Below, in pieces: positions 18,420 to 29,000 of a DNA stretch of 64,000 nucleotides. The DNA is taken from contig JAFGTT010000027.1 of the NCBI GenBank assembly GCA_016933955.1, positions 1 to 64,000 of the forward strand, read 5' to 3'. The notes beneath the pieces were generated by a model that ran no database searches, was not told the origin of the DNA, and saw only the letters and a program-made list of their open reading frames with translations. A program made the position numbers and the translations under genes. The stretch's first letter is position 1. The number at the start of each line of letters is the position of its first letter. This DNA comes from Candidatus Zixiibacteriota bacterium. Its GTDB lineage: Bacteria > Zixibacteria > MSB-5A5 > GN15 > PGXB01.

Positions 18420-20927
18420 TTATCTGAATGTTGTGCCTACCTGAAAATGAGGTTTCCATCCCTTGCCATCATCGCCGTGTTCATCCAGGGCATAACCGAA
18501 GTCGAATCCGATGGTGCCTATACCGGGGACAACCAGCCTGAAACCGAGCCCGACCCCTCGATAAAGGTTACTCAGGTTGATATCGGATTGATGCAGCCAG
18601 GAGTTGCCGATATCGAAAAAGGCCAGACCATACAACTGGTTTTCGATAATGGGTAGTTGCAGCTCGAAGTTCCCAACCAGCATGTACTTACCACGCACCC
18701 GAGTGGTGTAAGTAGTGGTGTCGATAACCGTTTCGACAAGGATACTATCGGATCCACTGGTGGCATCATAATAATTGGTGGTGACATATCTGGTTATGGT
18801 CGAGTCGGGCGTCAGGGAGCCATCATCATAACCGCGGATAATACCGCTGTAGCCGGTTCCGCCGGGGGAGAAGCGTTCCGATTCGAGAATAGTGGTATCG
18901 GCCCCGGGCGAGGAGACCAGCCCTGCCGTAACCTGGCTGGCCAGGACGAATTTCCAGAGCAGCGGAATGAATTTGGAAACAGTCAGAACATGTTTCTGAT
19001 ATTCCCAGAATCCGCCCAGAATCCCACCGGATTGTTCCAGCGAATAGGAAATAATCGAGCCCCTGGTGGCGAACTGGGGAAGATCACGGCTGTCCCTGAT
19101 GACTGATAATTCAACACTCGACAGGGTCAGCCAGTTTTTATTGAATCTTTCCAGAGAACCTACGAGAGGTGATCCATATTCATAATTATAGGTGGTATCG
19201 AGAGTATAATCGATAATAATCGTACCGGAAGTATCATAAACGGGAACATATTCCTCGTAAGCGTCAATCGTCAATTCCGAATGCGATGCGGTATAACTAT
19301 CGCTGAAATCATAGAAACGGTCCCCTTCGATACGGTAACGGGCATAGGCGCGGAAATAATTGTCCGGCCATCGCAACCGGCGGCCGATTCGAATGGCACC
19401 GCCGCGCCGCCCTTCGGTATAGTCGGAATACCATTCGCGGTTGGTGGAATACAAATCCACACCAACTGAGGTCGGGGTGGAGAAAGCCCATGGTTCGGTG
19501 AAAGAAAGGGAATAGGAATTGGTGGTACTTCCGATATCCATATTAAGCGACAGATTCTGTCCCATACCACGGAAATTGGGAATACCCAGACCAAACGTGC
19601 CGACGAATTTATCGACTCCGGAGTAACCGGCCCCGGCCGAAACCTGGGCGGTGGGTTTTTCCTCGACAGTGACGACGACATCGACATCACCCGACGGCAG
19701 ATTGGTGATATCCGGAGTAACATTGCCGAAATAATTCAGCTGCATAATATCGCGAACCGATCGGATTAACAGCGAGCGATGGAAAACTTGTCCCGGTCGA
19801 ATCGACATTTCCCGGCGGATGACTTTTTCTTTGGTCCGGGTGTTACCGAGAATACGAACCAGGTTGATTTCAGAAGGTAAACCCTCGACGATATCAAAAG
19901 TTATATTAATCAGGCTGTCGCTGGTTTTTCTATCATCGATAACGCGGACATGGAGATGCCCTTTTTCCTGGTAGAGGAAATAAATTTCGTAAATCGACTC
20001 ATCGAATTTCTCGTTGTCGAAAACCGCGTTTTCCTTGTATTTTAGAACACTCGCCAGAATTTCATCGGGCAGGACCTCATTGCCGGTGAACTGAGTCGTC
20101 CCGAAATAGTACCGCGGTCCTTCATAAATATCAAGATAAATGGTCATGCGATTGCGGGCGCTGTCAATGGCAATGGAATCCGACTTCAGGTAAGCGTCGA
20201 TAAAACCTTTATTATGCAGGTAAGTGATTATTTTTTCCATATCCTCAGGGTACTTTTCTTTATCGAAATTGGAGGATTTAAGCAGTCCGCGTTTTCGATT
20301 GCGCATTTTCCCGATGATATCCTTGGCAGGGACTCGCTCGTTGCCGGTCAGAACGACTTTCTCCACTTTGACCTTGGAACCCTCGCTGATATTATAAGTC
20401 AGATCGGCTATCGAGGAATCCTGACTGTACTGAAGACCGAAATCGACCTGAACCAGATAGTACCCTTTTTCACCATAAATATCAGTTATTTTATTTCTTT
20501 TTTCATAGATAAGATTCTGGGACAGGTAACTGCCGCCGGTCAGGTTTAGTTTTTCCTTGATATCATTGGTTTTGATTTCTTTGTTGCCGGTGAACTTAAG
20601 AACCCCGAGTTTGGGTAATTCGGTCACCTTGATTGTCAGGTTCAAGCCGCCGGTAACTTCTTCGGCCAGAATTTCGATATCACGAAAAAAGCCCAGTCCA
20701 TAGAGGCGGCTGACGGCTTCCTGGGTAACGGAGGCGGTCAGTTCATCCCCTTTTTTTATTCCGGCGACCGACAGGATAAGACTTGTTGAGGCGACTTTAT
20801 TGCCGACCACATTGACATTAACAACATTAAAAGTCTGTGCCCGGAGTTGGGGTAAGAAAATAACCATCGCCACCACAGCCAGCACAAAAGGCCGGATCAT
20901 CCGTGATGCCGGCCATTTCCGTGTCAT
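18420..20927 (-). CDS. bamA: Outer-membrane protein assembly factor BamA (Omp85)
   Basis: 835 residues from the ATG at 20927. A TTG at 20948 in the same frame overlaps the rplU stop as TTGA and is the alternative start. Signal peptide (about residues 1-31, ending LRAQ), five POTRA-type repeats in the periplasm (about 32-420, e.g. VNVNVVGNKVASTSLIL, GNERVPAKDII, FTGNEVLPDEIL, ILGNTRTKEKVI), and a 16-strand beta-barrel to the end. The barrel shows VRGKYMLVGNFELQLPI, a VRG motif as in lid loop 6, although IIRGYDDGS also occurs, and ends in an aromatic-Arg strand (HFQVGTTFR). It inserts beta-barrel proteins into the outer membrane. Confidence 0.96.
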   Translation of the reverse strand: MTRKWPASRMIRPFVLAVVAMVIFLPQLRAQTFNVVNVNVVGNKVASTSLILSVAGIKKGDELTASVTQEAVSRLYGLGFFRDIEILAEEVTGGLNLTIKVTELPKLGVLKFTGNKEIKTNDIKEKLNLTGGSYLSQNLIYEKRNKITDIYGEKGYYLVQVDFGLQYSQDSSIADLTYNISEGSKVKVEKVVLTGNERVPAKDIIGKMRNRKRGLLKSSNFDKEKYPEDMEKIITYLHNKGFIDAYLKSDSIAIDSARNRMTIYLDIYEGPRYYFGTTQFTGNEVLPDEILASVLKYKENAVFDNEKFDESIYEIYFLYQEKGHLHVRVIDDRKTSDSLINITFDIVEGLPSEINLVRILGNTRTKEKVIRREMSIRPGQVFHRSLLIRSVRDIMQLNYFGNVTPDITNLPSGDVDVVVTVEEKPTAQVSAGAGYSGVDKFVGTFGLGIPNFRGMGQNLSLNMDIGSTTNSYSLSFTEPWAFSTPTSVGVDLYSTNREWYSDYTEGRRGGAIRIGRRLRWPDNYFRAYARYRIEGDRFYDFSDSYTASHSELTIDAYEEYVPVYDTSGTIIIDYTLDTTYNYEYGSPLVGSLERFNKNWLTLSSVELSVIRDSRDLPQFATRGSIISYSLEQSGGILGGFWEYQKHVLTVSKFIPLLWKFVLASQVTAGLVSSPGADTTILESERFSPGGTGYSGIIRGYDDGSLTPDSTITRYVTTNYYDATSGSDSILVETVIDTTTYTTRVRGKYMLVGNFELQLPIIENQLYGLAFFDIGNSWLHQSDINLSNLYRGVGLGFRLVVPGIGTIGFDFGYALDEHGDDGKGWKPHFQVGTTFR

Positions 20928-20944
20928 GTGTACTTCGCCGTGGT

Positions 20945-21265
20945 TCAATTTTCGGGTGGAGTGATTTTCTTAATCTTGATTTCCGTGTATTTCTGGCGAT
21001 GCCCCTGGGCCTTACGATATTTGGTTCTTTTCTTGAATTTATAAACATCGATTTTTCTGGCCAGACCTTCATTTAAAACTTCGGCCTCAATGCTGGCCGA
21101 TTCCAGATAGGGGGATCCGACAAACGACTTCTCGCCATCATTGACCAACATGACTTTCTCGATCGAGATCATTTCGCCGGGTGTCGCAGTCATATGGGGA
21201 ATTTTTATCTGCGTGCCCACTTCAGCGCTGAATTGCAATCCTCCGGTTTCAAAAACAGCATACAT
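20945..21265 (-). CDS. rplU: 50S ribosomal protein L21
   Basis: 106 residues. The ATG at 21265 is chosen because GGAGG lies eight bases upstream and L21 proteins start MYAV; a TTG five codons earlier is unlikely. Hallmarks are MYAVFETGG and the rRNA-binding end KFKKRTKYRKAQGHRQKYTEIKI. L21 is usually followed by rpmA (L27), which is absent here; instead bamA follows. A TTGACA lies about 75 bases upstream of the start with no convincing -10 box. Confidence 0.96.
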   Translation of the reverse strand: MYAVFETGGLQFSAEVGTQIKIPHMTATPGEMISIEKVMLVNDGEKSFVGSPYLESASIEAEVLNEGLARKIDVYKFKKRTKYRKAQGHRQKYTEIKIKKITPPEN

Positions 21266-21486
21266 TTCAAGATCCTCCAATACAATATATAGAACCCTAA
21301 CAATTTGGAATTCTATAAGTTATTCTTTTAATCACGGGTGTCAAGATAAAATTTGCCCTAACATATTATACGCTCTTTAATCCTGCCATGTTACGCTTTA
21401 TCTTCACTTTATTAAACCCCCCAACAGACAAGCGGTTCCAATTCAAATGTAAACATTATGATGTGATGGCTCGTTTATAATTAGAT

Positions 21487-21514
21487 TGCGATATTGGCAG
21501 GTAAATATATATTG
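21487..21514 (+). promoter_or_regulatory. Promoter of uvrB
   Basis: TTGCGA (21487-21492), 16-base spacer, TATATT (21509-21514). Predicted start near 21521, only about 10 bases before the first in-frame ATG. No LexA-type palindrome was recognised. Confidence 0.55.
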
Positions 21515-21530
21515 AGAAAACGGCAAAAAT

Positions 21531-23585
21531 ATGAAGATGACAAGGAAAATCGATACAAACATTTCCATGAAAACCGGCAGTAACCGATCCCCTTACCAGT
21601 TGGTTTCGAAATACACGCCGCGGGGCGATCAGCCGCAGGCCATCCGGGAATTGACGGCAGGGCTTCACCGCGGCGATAAATTCCAGACCCTGCTGGGTGT
21701 TACCGGTTCCGGCAAAACCTTCACCATGGCCAATGTCATCAAGGAGTATGGCCGTCCGGCCCTGGTGATATCACATAATAAAACCCTGGCGGCCCAGTTA
21801 TACGGGGAATTGAAAGCCTTCTTCCCGAAAAACGCCGTGGAGTTTTTTATCAGTTATTACGATTATTATCAGCCCGAGGCTTATCTTCCGACCACCGACA
21901 CTTATATCGAAAAAGACACCTCAATGAATGAGGATATCGACCGGCTCCGTCTTCGGGCAACAGCTTCACTTCTGGAAAGAGACGATGTCATTATTGTCGC
22001 TTCGGTTTCGTGCATTTACGGATTGGGATCTCCAGAGGATTACCGGAATCTCCTGCTGTTTCTGGAAGTGGGGCAAAAGGCGGATCGCGATGAAATCATT
22101 CGGTCCCTGATCGATATTCACTATAATCGTAACGATATCAATTTCGCCCGAGGTAATTTCCGTGTCAAGGGAGATACTATCGAGCTGATTCCGGCCTACC
22201 AGGAAACGGCCCTGAGGCTGGAGATGTTTGGAGATGAGATCGAGCGGATAACCGAAATCGATCCTCTGACCGGTGAGATATTGAATGAACGGCAAAAGGT
22301 GGCCATTTACCCGGCCAAGCATTTCGTAACTACCCGGCCGCAACTCGATCGAGCGATAAAACAGGTCGAGGAAGAACTGGCGGGAAGACTGGCGGAACTC
22401 CGCGCCGCGGATAAACTTCTGGAGATGCAGCGGTTGGATTCGCGGACTCATTATGATCTGGAAATGATGAAGGAAATCGGTTATTGCAGTGGTATCGAAA
22501 ACTATTCCCGGCATCTGACCGGGCGGCTTCCGGGTGAACGACCAGCCACCCTGATTGATTTTTTCCCCAAGGATTTCCTTTTAATAATCGATGAATCACA
22601 TCAGACGGTGCCGCAGATCAGGGGGATGTTCGCGGGGGATCGTTCGCGCAAGGAAGTTCTTGTGGAACATGGTTTTCGGTTACCCTCGGCGCTTGATAAC
22701 CGGCCGCTTTTTTTCGATGAATTCGAATCGCTTATAGATCGGGCGGTTTTTGTCTCGGCCACCCCGGCCGATTACGAACTGGAGAAATCCGGGGGAGTGA
22801 TTGTGGAACAGGTAATCCGGCCGACCGGCCTGGTCGATCCCAAAATCACGGTCAGACCGCTGGCAACTCAGGTGGATGATTTGATCGACGAGATTCGAAA
22901 ACGCGTAGCTGGCCACGAGAGAATTCTGGTGACGACTCTGACCAAACGGATGGCCGAGGATTTGACCAACTATCTGGCCAAACTGAATATCCGGGTTCGT
23001 TACCTGCACAGTGAAATCGACGCCATCGACCGGACCGAAATTATCCGGGATTTACGTCTGTCGGAATTCGATGTTCTGGTCGGGATAAATCTACTCCGGG
23101 AGGGATTGGACCTTCCGGAAGTCTCACTGGTGGCAATCCTTGATGCCGATAAGGAAGGCTTTTTAAGATCGGAACGGTCATTGATTCAAACGGCCGGGAG
23201 AGCGGCACGAAATAAAAACGGGGAAGTGATATTTTACGCCGACAAGGTTACCGATTCGATGAGGAAGGCGATCGAGGAAACCGAGCGCCGCCGGTTGAAG
23301 CAGTTGGAATATAACAAAGAGCACCATATTGAACCGGAGACGATATTCAAAACCCGGGATGAGATATTGAAAGCGACTCAATTCGCCGATTCCCGGACGG
23401 CTGATGACGAGCAGGTGATCGAGAAACCTGATTATTTCGCCCAGATGACGGCCGAAGGACAGATTAACTTCCTGATGGCGGCCATGAAAAAAGCCGCTCA
23501 GAATCTGGAATTCGAAACGGCCGCGGCTCTCCGCGACGAGATCAAGAATATCAAAGATACCCTGAGAAACAGGAAAAAGAGGTAA
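21531..23585 (+). CDS. uvrB: Excinuclease ABC subunit B
   Basis: 684 residues, normal for UvrB, the helicase-like damage-verification subunit of nucleotide excision repair. Walker [10 protein letters not shown] (about residues 57-65), the beta-hairpin [21 protein letters not shown] region (about residues 108-128), the Walker B-type LIIDESH (about 350), helicase motif VI in QTAGRAARN (about 550) and a C-terminal UVR domain (about 640-680) that binds UvrC. The start is uncertain: ATGs occur at 21531, 21537 and 21567, none with a strong ribosome site; conservation begins around residue 22. Confidence 0.97.
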   Translation: MKMTRKIDTNISMKTGSNRSPYQLVSKYTPRGDQPQAIRELTAGLHRGDKFQTLLGVTGSGKTFTMANVIKEYGRPALVISHNKTLAAQLYGELKAFFPKNAVEFFISYYDYYQPEAYLPTTDTYIEKDTSMNEDIDRLRLRATASLLERDDVIIVASVSCIYGLGSPEDYRNLLLFLEVGQKADRDEIIRSLIDIHYNRNDINFARGNFRVKGDTIELIPAYQETALRLEMFGDEIERITEIDPLTGEILNERQKVAIYPAKHFVTTRPQLDRAIKQVEEELAGRLAELRAADKLLEMQRLDSRTHYDLEMMKEIGYCSGIENYSRHLTGRLPGERPATLIDFFPKDFLLIIDESHQTVPQIRGMFAGDRSRKEVLVEHGFRLPSALDNRPLFFDEFESLIDRAVFVSATPADYELEKSGGVIVEQVIRPTGLVDPKITVRPLATQVDDLIDEIRKRVAGHERILVTTLTKRMAEDLTNYLAKLNIRVRYLHSEIDAIDRTEIIRDLRLSEFDVLVGINLLREGLDLPEVSLVAILDADKEGFLRSERSLIQTAGRAARNKNGEVIFYADKVTDSMRKAIEETERRRLKQLEYNKEHHIEPETIFKTRDEILKATQFADSRTADDEQVIEKPDYFAQMTAEGQINFLMAAMKKAAQNLEFETAAALRDEIKNIKDTLRNRKKR

Positions 23586-23590
23586 TATAA

Positions 23591-24460
23591 ATGTCTGCCT
23601 TTAACCGTTATGTACTTATGGCCGTTCTTTTCTCCCTGATGGTTATTTCAATATCATGCAGTCCCGATGATCCGGATAAAACGACATATTTCGATGAGAT
23701 GCGCTCTTTTATCGAGGAATCTGTCGACGGAAGAGAATTGTATACCATCAATCTTTACCCTGAAGATTCCTATTACGCCGATGATACCCTCCGGGTAATG
23801 GTACATATTGATTCCACTATCAGATATTATGACTGCGACATCGATACGATTCCACGTGATATCGGTGGATTTGATCAGATTTTGAATGCCGTGATTGAAA
23901 TCCATGATTTCTTTTATGGCCGGGTCGACACGATCGGAAATAGCGATACGGCATTTTACCATTACATGGAAAGCTGGGTTACCAGGCGGGCATATTTTCT
24001 AAAACTATATGATGACAACTATGAATATCACGGCTGGCGTTTCTGGGGATATTCATGTGTAACAACGGCCGCCGCCGCGGTCGGCGAATTCAAATCTTCA
24101 GGCGGAGAGGCATTTTCAACGTTACCGCCCGACACCATGTATATTATGTATATTCCACATATTAAATTTTGGAAATATTTCAATAAAAACAATGTTGTGA
24201 TTATTTCTCCGAAGGATTCGATAGTATTCACGACCGATCAATCGCTGAATGTCTTTCCTCTGGTCGGAGGAAAGGTAATCGGAAGTTTCAGGACGGTACT
24301 TTCCGGCGACAAATATACAACGGGTTGGCGTTTACCATCTTCAAGCGAGGCATTTTTCAACCTGTTTATTGTTGACGGTTCATGGGTACTGGATAATGAT
24401 TCGACACTGGTTAAAAAGGTCGATCAGGCAATACCATTTAAAATCAATAATTCAAAATAA
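23591..24460 (+). CDS. Unrecognised lipoprotein
   Basis: 289 residues, five bases after uvrB. Residues 1-23 are a lipoprotein signal with lipobox ISISC, so Cys23 should be lipidated and the protein anchored at the envelope. The mature part is acidic and rich in Tyr, Asp and Phe, with two Asp/Thr-rich stretches and no motif I recognise; WRFWGYSCVTTAAAAVGE (about residue 148) is its most unusual segment. Only two cysteines follow the lipidated one. It may be read through from uvrB, but no functional link is apparent. Confidence 0.8.
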   Translation: MSAFNRYVLMAVLFSLMVISISCSPDDPDKTTYFDEMRSFIEESVDGRELYTINLYPEDSYYADDTLRVMVHIDSTIRYYDCDIDTIPRDIGGFDQILNAVIEIHDFFYGRVDTIGNSDTAFYHYMESWVTRRAYFLKLYDDNYEYHGWRFWGYSCVTTAAAAVGEFKSSGGEAFSTLPPDTMYIMYIPHIKFWKYFNKNNVVIISPKDSIVFTTDQSLNVFPLVGGKVIGSFRTVLSGDKYTTGWRLPSSSEAFFNLFIVDGSWVLDNDSTLVKKVDQAIPFKINNSK

Positions 24461-24562
24461 TCCCGATTTTTGCCTTGTATTAAATCGCGCCTCTTTGTAA
24501 CATTCTTACGGGACCATTTAAAGGGAATTAATCAATTGTAACATTTATAACATGGAGGTCTT

Positions 24563-25381
24563 ATGTTTGATCGTCATCTCAGGGCACACCGGCTGTTACC
24601 GCTGTTATTGATCTTGGTTTTTATTTCCGGGATAATCGGTTGCGGGACCCAGATTCCATCGGGACATCGGGGGGTATTCTATTATAAATTCGGCGATGGA
24701 ACGGAGATGGGGAAGATTTATGCTGAAGGTTTCAACTGGCATTTCCCATGGAATACCATGTTCGTTTACCAGATTCAGCTTAATGAAAGCCGCGAGGATT
24801 TGCATGTGCTTTCGGCCGACGGCGCCTCAATCGGACTTGAAGTTACCATCTGGTACCGACCGGTGGCCGACAAGCTGGATTCGCTCCAGATAACGGTTGG
24901 TAAAAATTATTTTAATATTGCCGTCGCCCCGGCTATGCGCGGAGTGGCCCGGGCGGTAGTGGGAAAATACAAACCCGAAGAAATTTACTCCTCCAAAAGG
25001 GAAGCGATTGCCAGTGAAATTCTATCGGAAATGCAGGGGTTGATGGTTCAGAAGTTCATATCAGTTGAAAATATAATCATCAGGAATGTGGTTTTGCCTC
25101 AGAAGATAACTGAAGCCATCAATGCCAAGCTGGAGGCCGATCAGGAGGCACAGAAAATGGAATTCGTTCTTCTGAAGGAAAAGCAGGAGGCGGAGCGGAA
25201 ACGGATCGAGGCCCAGGGTATTGCCGATTTCCAGAAAATCGTTGCCTCCGGGGTGACACCCTCGCTTTTGACCTGGAAGGGAATCGAGGCGACTCAGAAG
25301 CTGGCGGAATCGCAGAATACCAAGATAGTTATTATCGGCGATTCAAAACATGGTCTTCCGGTTATCCTTGGCGGCAATTAA
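24563..25381 (+). CDS. Band-7/SPFH (prohibitin-like) lipoprotein
   Basis: 272 residues with a clear lipobox (ISGIIGC) and a GGAGG ribosome site. After the cysteine comes the band-7/prohibitin domain (about residues 30-215): IPSGHRGVFYYKFG at its start, then GLEVTIWYRP, and a helical stretch EAQKMEFVLLKEKQEAERKRIEAQGIADFQ that should form the coiled coil for ring assembly. The end (TKIVIIGDSKHGLPVILG) is typical of prohibitin-like proteins. In bacteria these proteins scaffold membrane domains or regulate FtsH-type proteases; which side of which membrane it faces here depends on the lipoprotein sorting rule, which is unknown for this group. Confidence 0.88.
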   Translation: MFDRHLRAHRLLPLLLILVFISGIIGCGTQIPSGHRGVFYYKFGDGTEMGKIYAEGFNWHFPWNTMFVYQIQLNESREDLHVLSADGASIGLEVTIWYRPVADKLDSLQITVGKNYFNIAVAPAMRGVARAVVGKYKPEEIYSSKREAIASEILSEMQGLMVQKFISVENIIIRNVVLPQKITEAINAKLEADQEAQKMEFVLLKEKQEAERKRIEAQGIADFQKIVASGVTPSLLTWKGIEATQKLAESQNTKIVIIGDSKHGLPVILGGN

Positions 25382-25392
25382 TTAATCTTGTC

Positions 25393-25429
25393 AAAATCCC
25401 GGTCTTTTCTGTAAAAGGACCGGGATTTT
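25393..25429 (+). terminator. Terminator after the band-7 gene
   Basis: Arms AAAATCCCGGTC (25393-25404) and GACCGGGATTTT (25418-25429), extended inward by TTTT/AAAA; the closing strand ends in TTTT. Symmetric A and T flanks could also stop minus-strand transcripts. Confidence 0.85.
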
Positions 25430-26066
25430 ATAAAATTGTATGAATATCCATTAACAAAAGCCTGCATAATCATGCATATTATTCTGTTTTAATCCTCAAG
25501 AGTTGATACCCCGCCGCAATATTTTAATATTTCTGTCTTGGATGGAACAATTGTCAGAAAATCGCACAACAGCCTAACCCACTAATTAACAGTAACTTAG
25601 ATAGCCTTCTGACATAATTGTATCAGATTGGGGAGATGCCTGCCATCCAAAATTGGGAAGAATCAAGCTTCATATTAAAAAGGCAAGGATATTGCATATA
25701 CGGAAGTTGCATGGTTTCAACCTGTACGAATAAATACGCATATCGGTACGGGTCAAAGGCAAGACGGAGGTTTTCCATGCGGATTTGTTCAAGTGGCGAT
25801 AAGAGAATGTTAGAAAACAATTTCGGGCCGGTAAACCAGACCAGAAATACCTTGACTTATTGGCGAATAAGAATATATTATCAATGGTTTTGCAGCAGTA
25901 CTCGCCTTTTACAACAGGGTCTTATTAACACGCGAATTATTATCTGGGCCAGTACAGTTTTGATGAAGGTTAGCGTAACTGAAAATGACTATAGTCTAGT
26001 CTCCTTATGCCCTTTACCGCCATTGTCATAATAATTAGGAGCGACTATTGAACTTATGGAGGAAGG
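25430..26066. other. Intergenic region, 637 bases, upstream of the giant repeat gene
   Basis: No credible gene. A 137-codon frame at 25618-26031 has arginine/cysteine-rich composition, no ribosome site, and runs across the promoter at 25852-25879, so it is treated as chance. From the promoter a leader of about 180 bases runs to the giant gene. The remaining sequence is AT-rich without a recognised structured RNA. Confidence 0.55.
25852..25879 (+). promoter_or_regulatory. Promoter of the giant repeat protein
   Basis: TTGACT (25852-25857), 16-base spacer, TATATT (25874-25879); an 18-base spacing to TATTAT is the alternative. Predicted leader of about 180 bases. Confidence 0.6.
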
Positions 26067-29000
26067 ATGATTAGGTTGCAACTCTTTGTAAAAGTTGCGG
26101 TTTCCATAATCATTTTAAGCATTGCTTTAGCGTATGGGTCTTTTGCGGAAACCGGCAGCCACCGCCTGCCATATTATGATATTGCCGCTGAGGCATACCC
26201 TGGCAGCGGCTACAAGGCGGATTCGAAGAACTCCGATATTACTGATGATGGCACGATGACTTTAATCGGGGTTATGGGTGATGGTGAAGGGGCAACCGAT
26301 AATGCGACGCCTCCATCATCGAATCCCTATTTTTATAATTTTCTCGACTTTGAGAGTTTCTATTTTTGTGATTTTGGTACTATCTCTGACACTTTCGTGG
26401 TCAAGGATACCAATTTCAGCCGGGTTATAACCATAACTCAGCTGTCCGGACCGGGATCGATATCAACGCAATCCGGACCTTCCCCGGTTGAGGTTATCTA
26501 TGAATATACGCCGGCCGGTTCCGGCGATTTCGACATCGCCCTGATGGCCAAAGACAGCGAGGGCGATTCGGTTATAGTCACCAAATCATATACTGTCGAT
26601 ATCAACGGTTCGCCGCAGATCACCTCCAGCGATACCACCGTATTATTATGTTCGACTCAGGGTTATGTAACCATCCTGGTCGAAGCTTCGGATCCCGATG
26701 GCGATCCGCTTACATTCAGACGGGTATCATGTGAGGGAACACTCGACAGCCTGACCGGTTCATTGAAATTCTGGTCCAAGGAACCGGGGATATATTGCCA
26801 TACGATTATGGTCAGCGACGGATATTGCACCGATACGGCCGAAATATGTGTCACTGTGGGTGTCAACACTTCGCCGTCGTTCGACAATCCCGATCAAAAG
26901 TTTTATATTTGCCAGCCGGATTCGATTTGTTTTGAAATATTTGCGGCTGATCCCGATGCCGGCGATATAATCGAAATAATCCAGTGGAGTGGTCCCGGGG
27001 TTTTCAGCATGACCGGCGCTTTATCCGGGATAACCTGTTTTCTTCCGGACGATGTTGATTCGGCCGATTATACATTCATTTACGAAGCGACCGATAAATG
27101 CCTTCGCGGCGAATATACCAAGGATGATGCCTGTCCTCCCAATCCGAGAGATACGGTCATTATCACTGTGGTCAAAGGGGAAACATTCAGCCTGAATTGT
27201 CCCGGTGACACTTCGGTCTTCATCTGCGGTCCGGATACCATTTGTTTCGATCCGGGTGAAATTCCTCCTGATGCCGAAATAAGTGTATCTCCGCCATCGG
27301 CCTGGTATGATGCCGAGGCCGGAAAGATTTGTTTCTTCACCAATTGCACTGTGAAAAAAGATCTCAAGGTTGTGGTTGATACGGAATGCGGCCGGGACAG
27401 CTGTATGTTCCAGGTTGATGTGACGATGAACTCGGCCCCGCTGGTCATTCTGGCGCCGGATACGACTGTCAAATTATGCGATCTTGATGAAATTTGTCTT
27501 CCGGTCGGTATCAGCGATATCGACGATAACTTGTCCGAGATCATCATTACCCCGCAAGGAAGTTATAATGAGACGACCGGGAAAATCTGTTTTACGCCTG
27601 AAACGGCCGGTTTTAACACGATTTATGTTCAGGCCATTGATGACTGCGGTGTATCGGATATAGATTCTATCGAGGTCTTTGTTGAGTTGAATTCCGCGCC
27701 GGTGGTGGAATTAACTCCCGAGGCTTCATTCTTCCTCTGTGATCTTGAAGAAATATGTCTGCCGGTTTCGATCTCCGATCCCGATGACAACCTGTCATCG
27801 GTTACCGTCAGTTCGCCAGGGTATTATAATTCCGAAAGTGGCATGATCTGTTTTACTCCCGATGATACGGGCGGTGTTTATAAAATCGAAATTACGGCCA
27901 TCGATTCGTGCGGTCACAAAAATACCGCTCTTTCAATGGTCACCGTAAATTATAATCGGCCGCCTCTTATATCGATGTCCGACAGCACTGTCTTTCTCTG
28001 CGCCTCGGCTCAGACATGCATTCCGGTTGCAGTCAATGATCCGGATGATAATCTTGAGACGGTCAATCTGATTGGTACCGGGACATATTCCGGGGGATTT
28101 ATCTGTTTTACACCCGAACAGGCGGGAGAATATGATTTTGTCCTGGAGGCGGTTGATGAGTGCGGTGCTGTCTTCCGTGATTCGATAACGGTTACGGTGG
28201 AAATTAATTCTCCTCCCGTGGTTACTGGACCGGAAAATCTCGATGTCTTTCAGTGCGTTTTTGAAGAAATTTGTTTCGATATAGATGCCAATGATTTTGA
28301 TGGCAATCTTCAGACTATATCGGCCAATCCGGGATATTACGATTCTGAAAATGGCCGGGTATGTTTTACGCCGCCCGGCGCTGGTGATTATCAGATTATC
28401 ATAACCGCTTCCGATTCATGTTACGCCTCCGATGAGGATACGGTAGTTATCAGCGTAGCCACCGGGGAAAGCGCCAATATCATTTGCCCTGAGAATCCGA
28501 TTGACATGAGTGTCTGCAGCCAGACAACAATCTGCTATCCTCTGGAAATATCGCCTGCTAATACAAATGTTACGGCTTCATATGGTGAATATACTGATGG
28601 TCAATTATGCTTTCTGGCCGACACGACGGGAACTTATGTGATCGATGTCATTGCTGATGCTCTTTGCGGTTCAGACACCTGCCAGCTGACATTTAATATT
28701 GAAATTGGCCAGACTCCGGTTATAATCTGCCCGGATGATACGACGATCGAATTATGCGGCCCCGATCAGGTTTGTCTTCCGCTGGAAATCACGCTCGATG
28801 AAGTTAGCATCAATATCTGGCCAATAGGTTCTTACTCCGATGGCGAAATTTGCTTTCGGGCTGATTCCTCAGGTCACTATGTAATCAATGTTTCTGCCGA
28901 GGCCGAATGCGGTGTTGACACCTGTTCATTCGCTGTCGATATCACTTTTAACGCCTCTCCTGAAATAACATCCGGGAACGGTGACTATTTTGAATGCCTG

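Noticed and set aside
21266-21400. TTGACA upstream of rplU as a promoter
   Set aside because: No -10 box at 16-18 bases; the nearby TATATT is not paired with a -35.
25618-26031. 137-codon plus-strand frame upstream of the giant gene
   Set aside because: No ribosome site, unusual Arg/Cys composition, and it spans a good promoter at 25852-25879.
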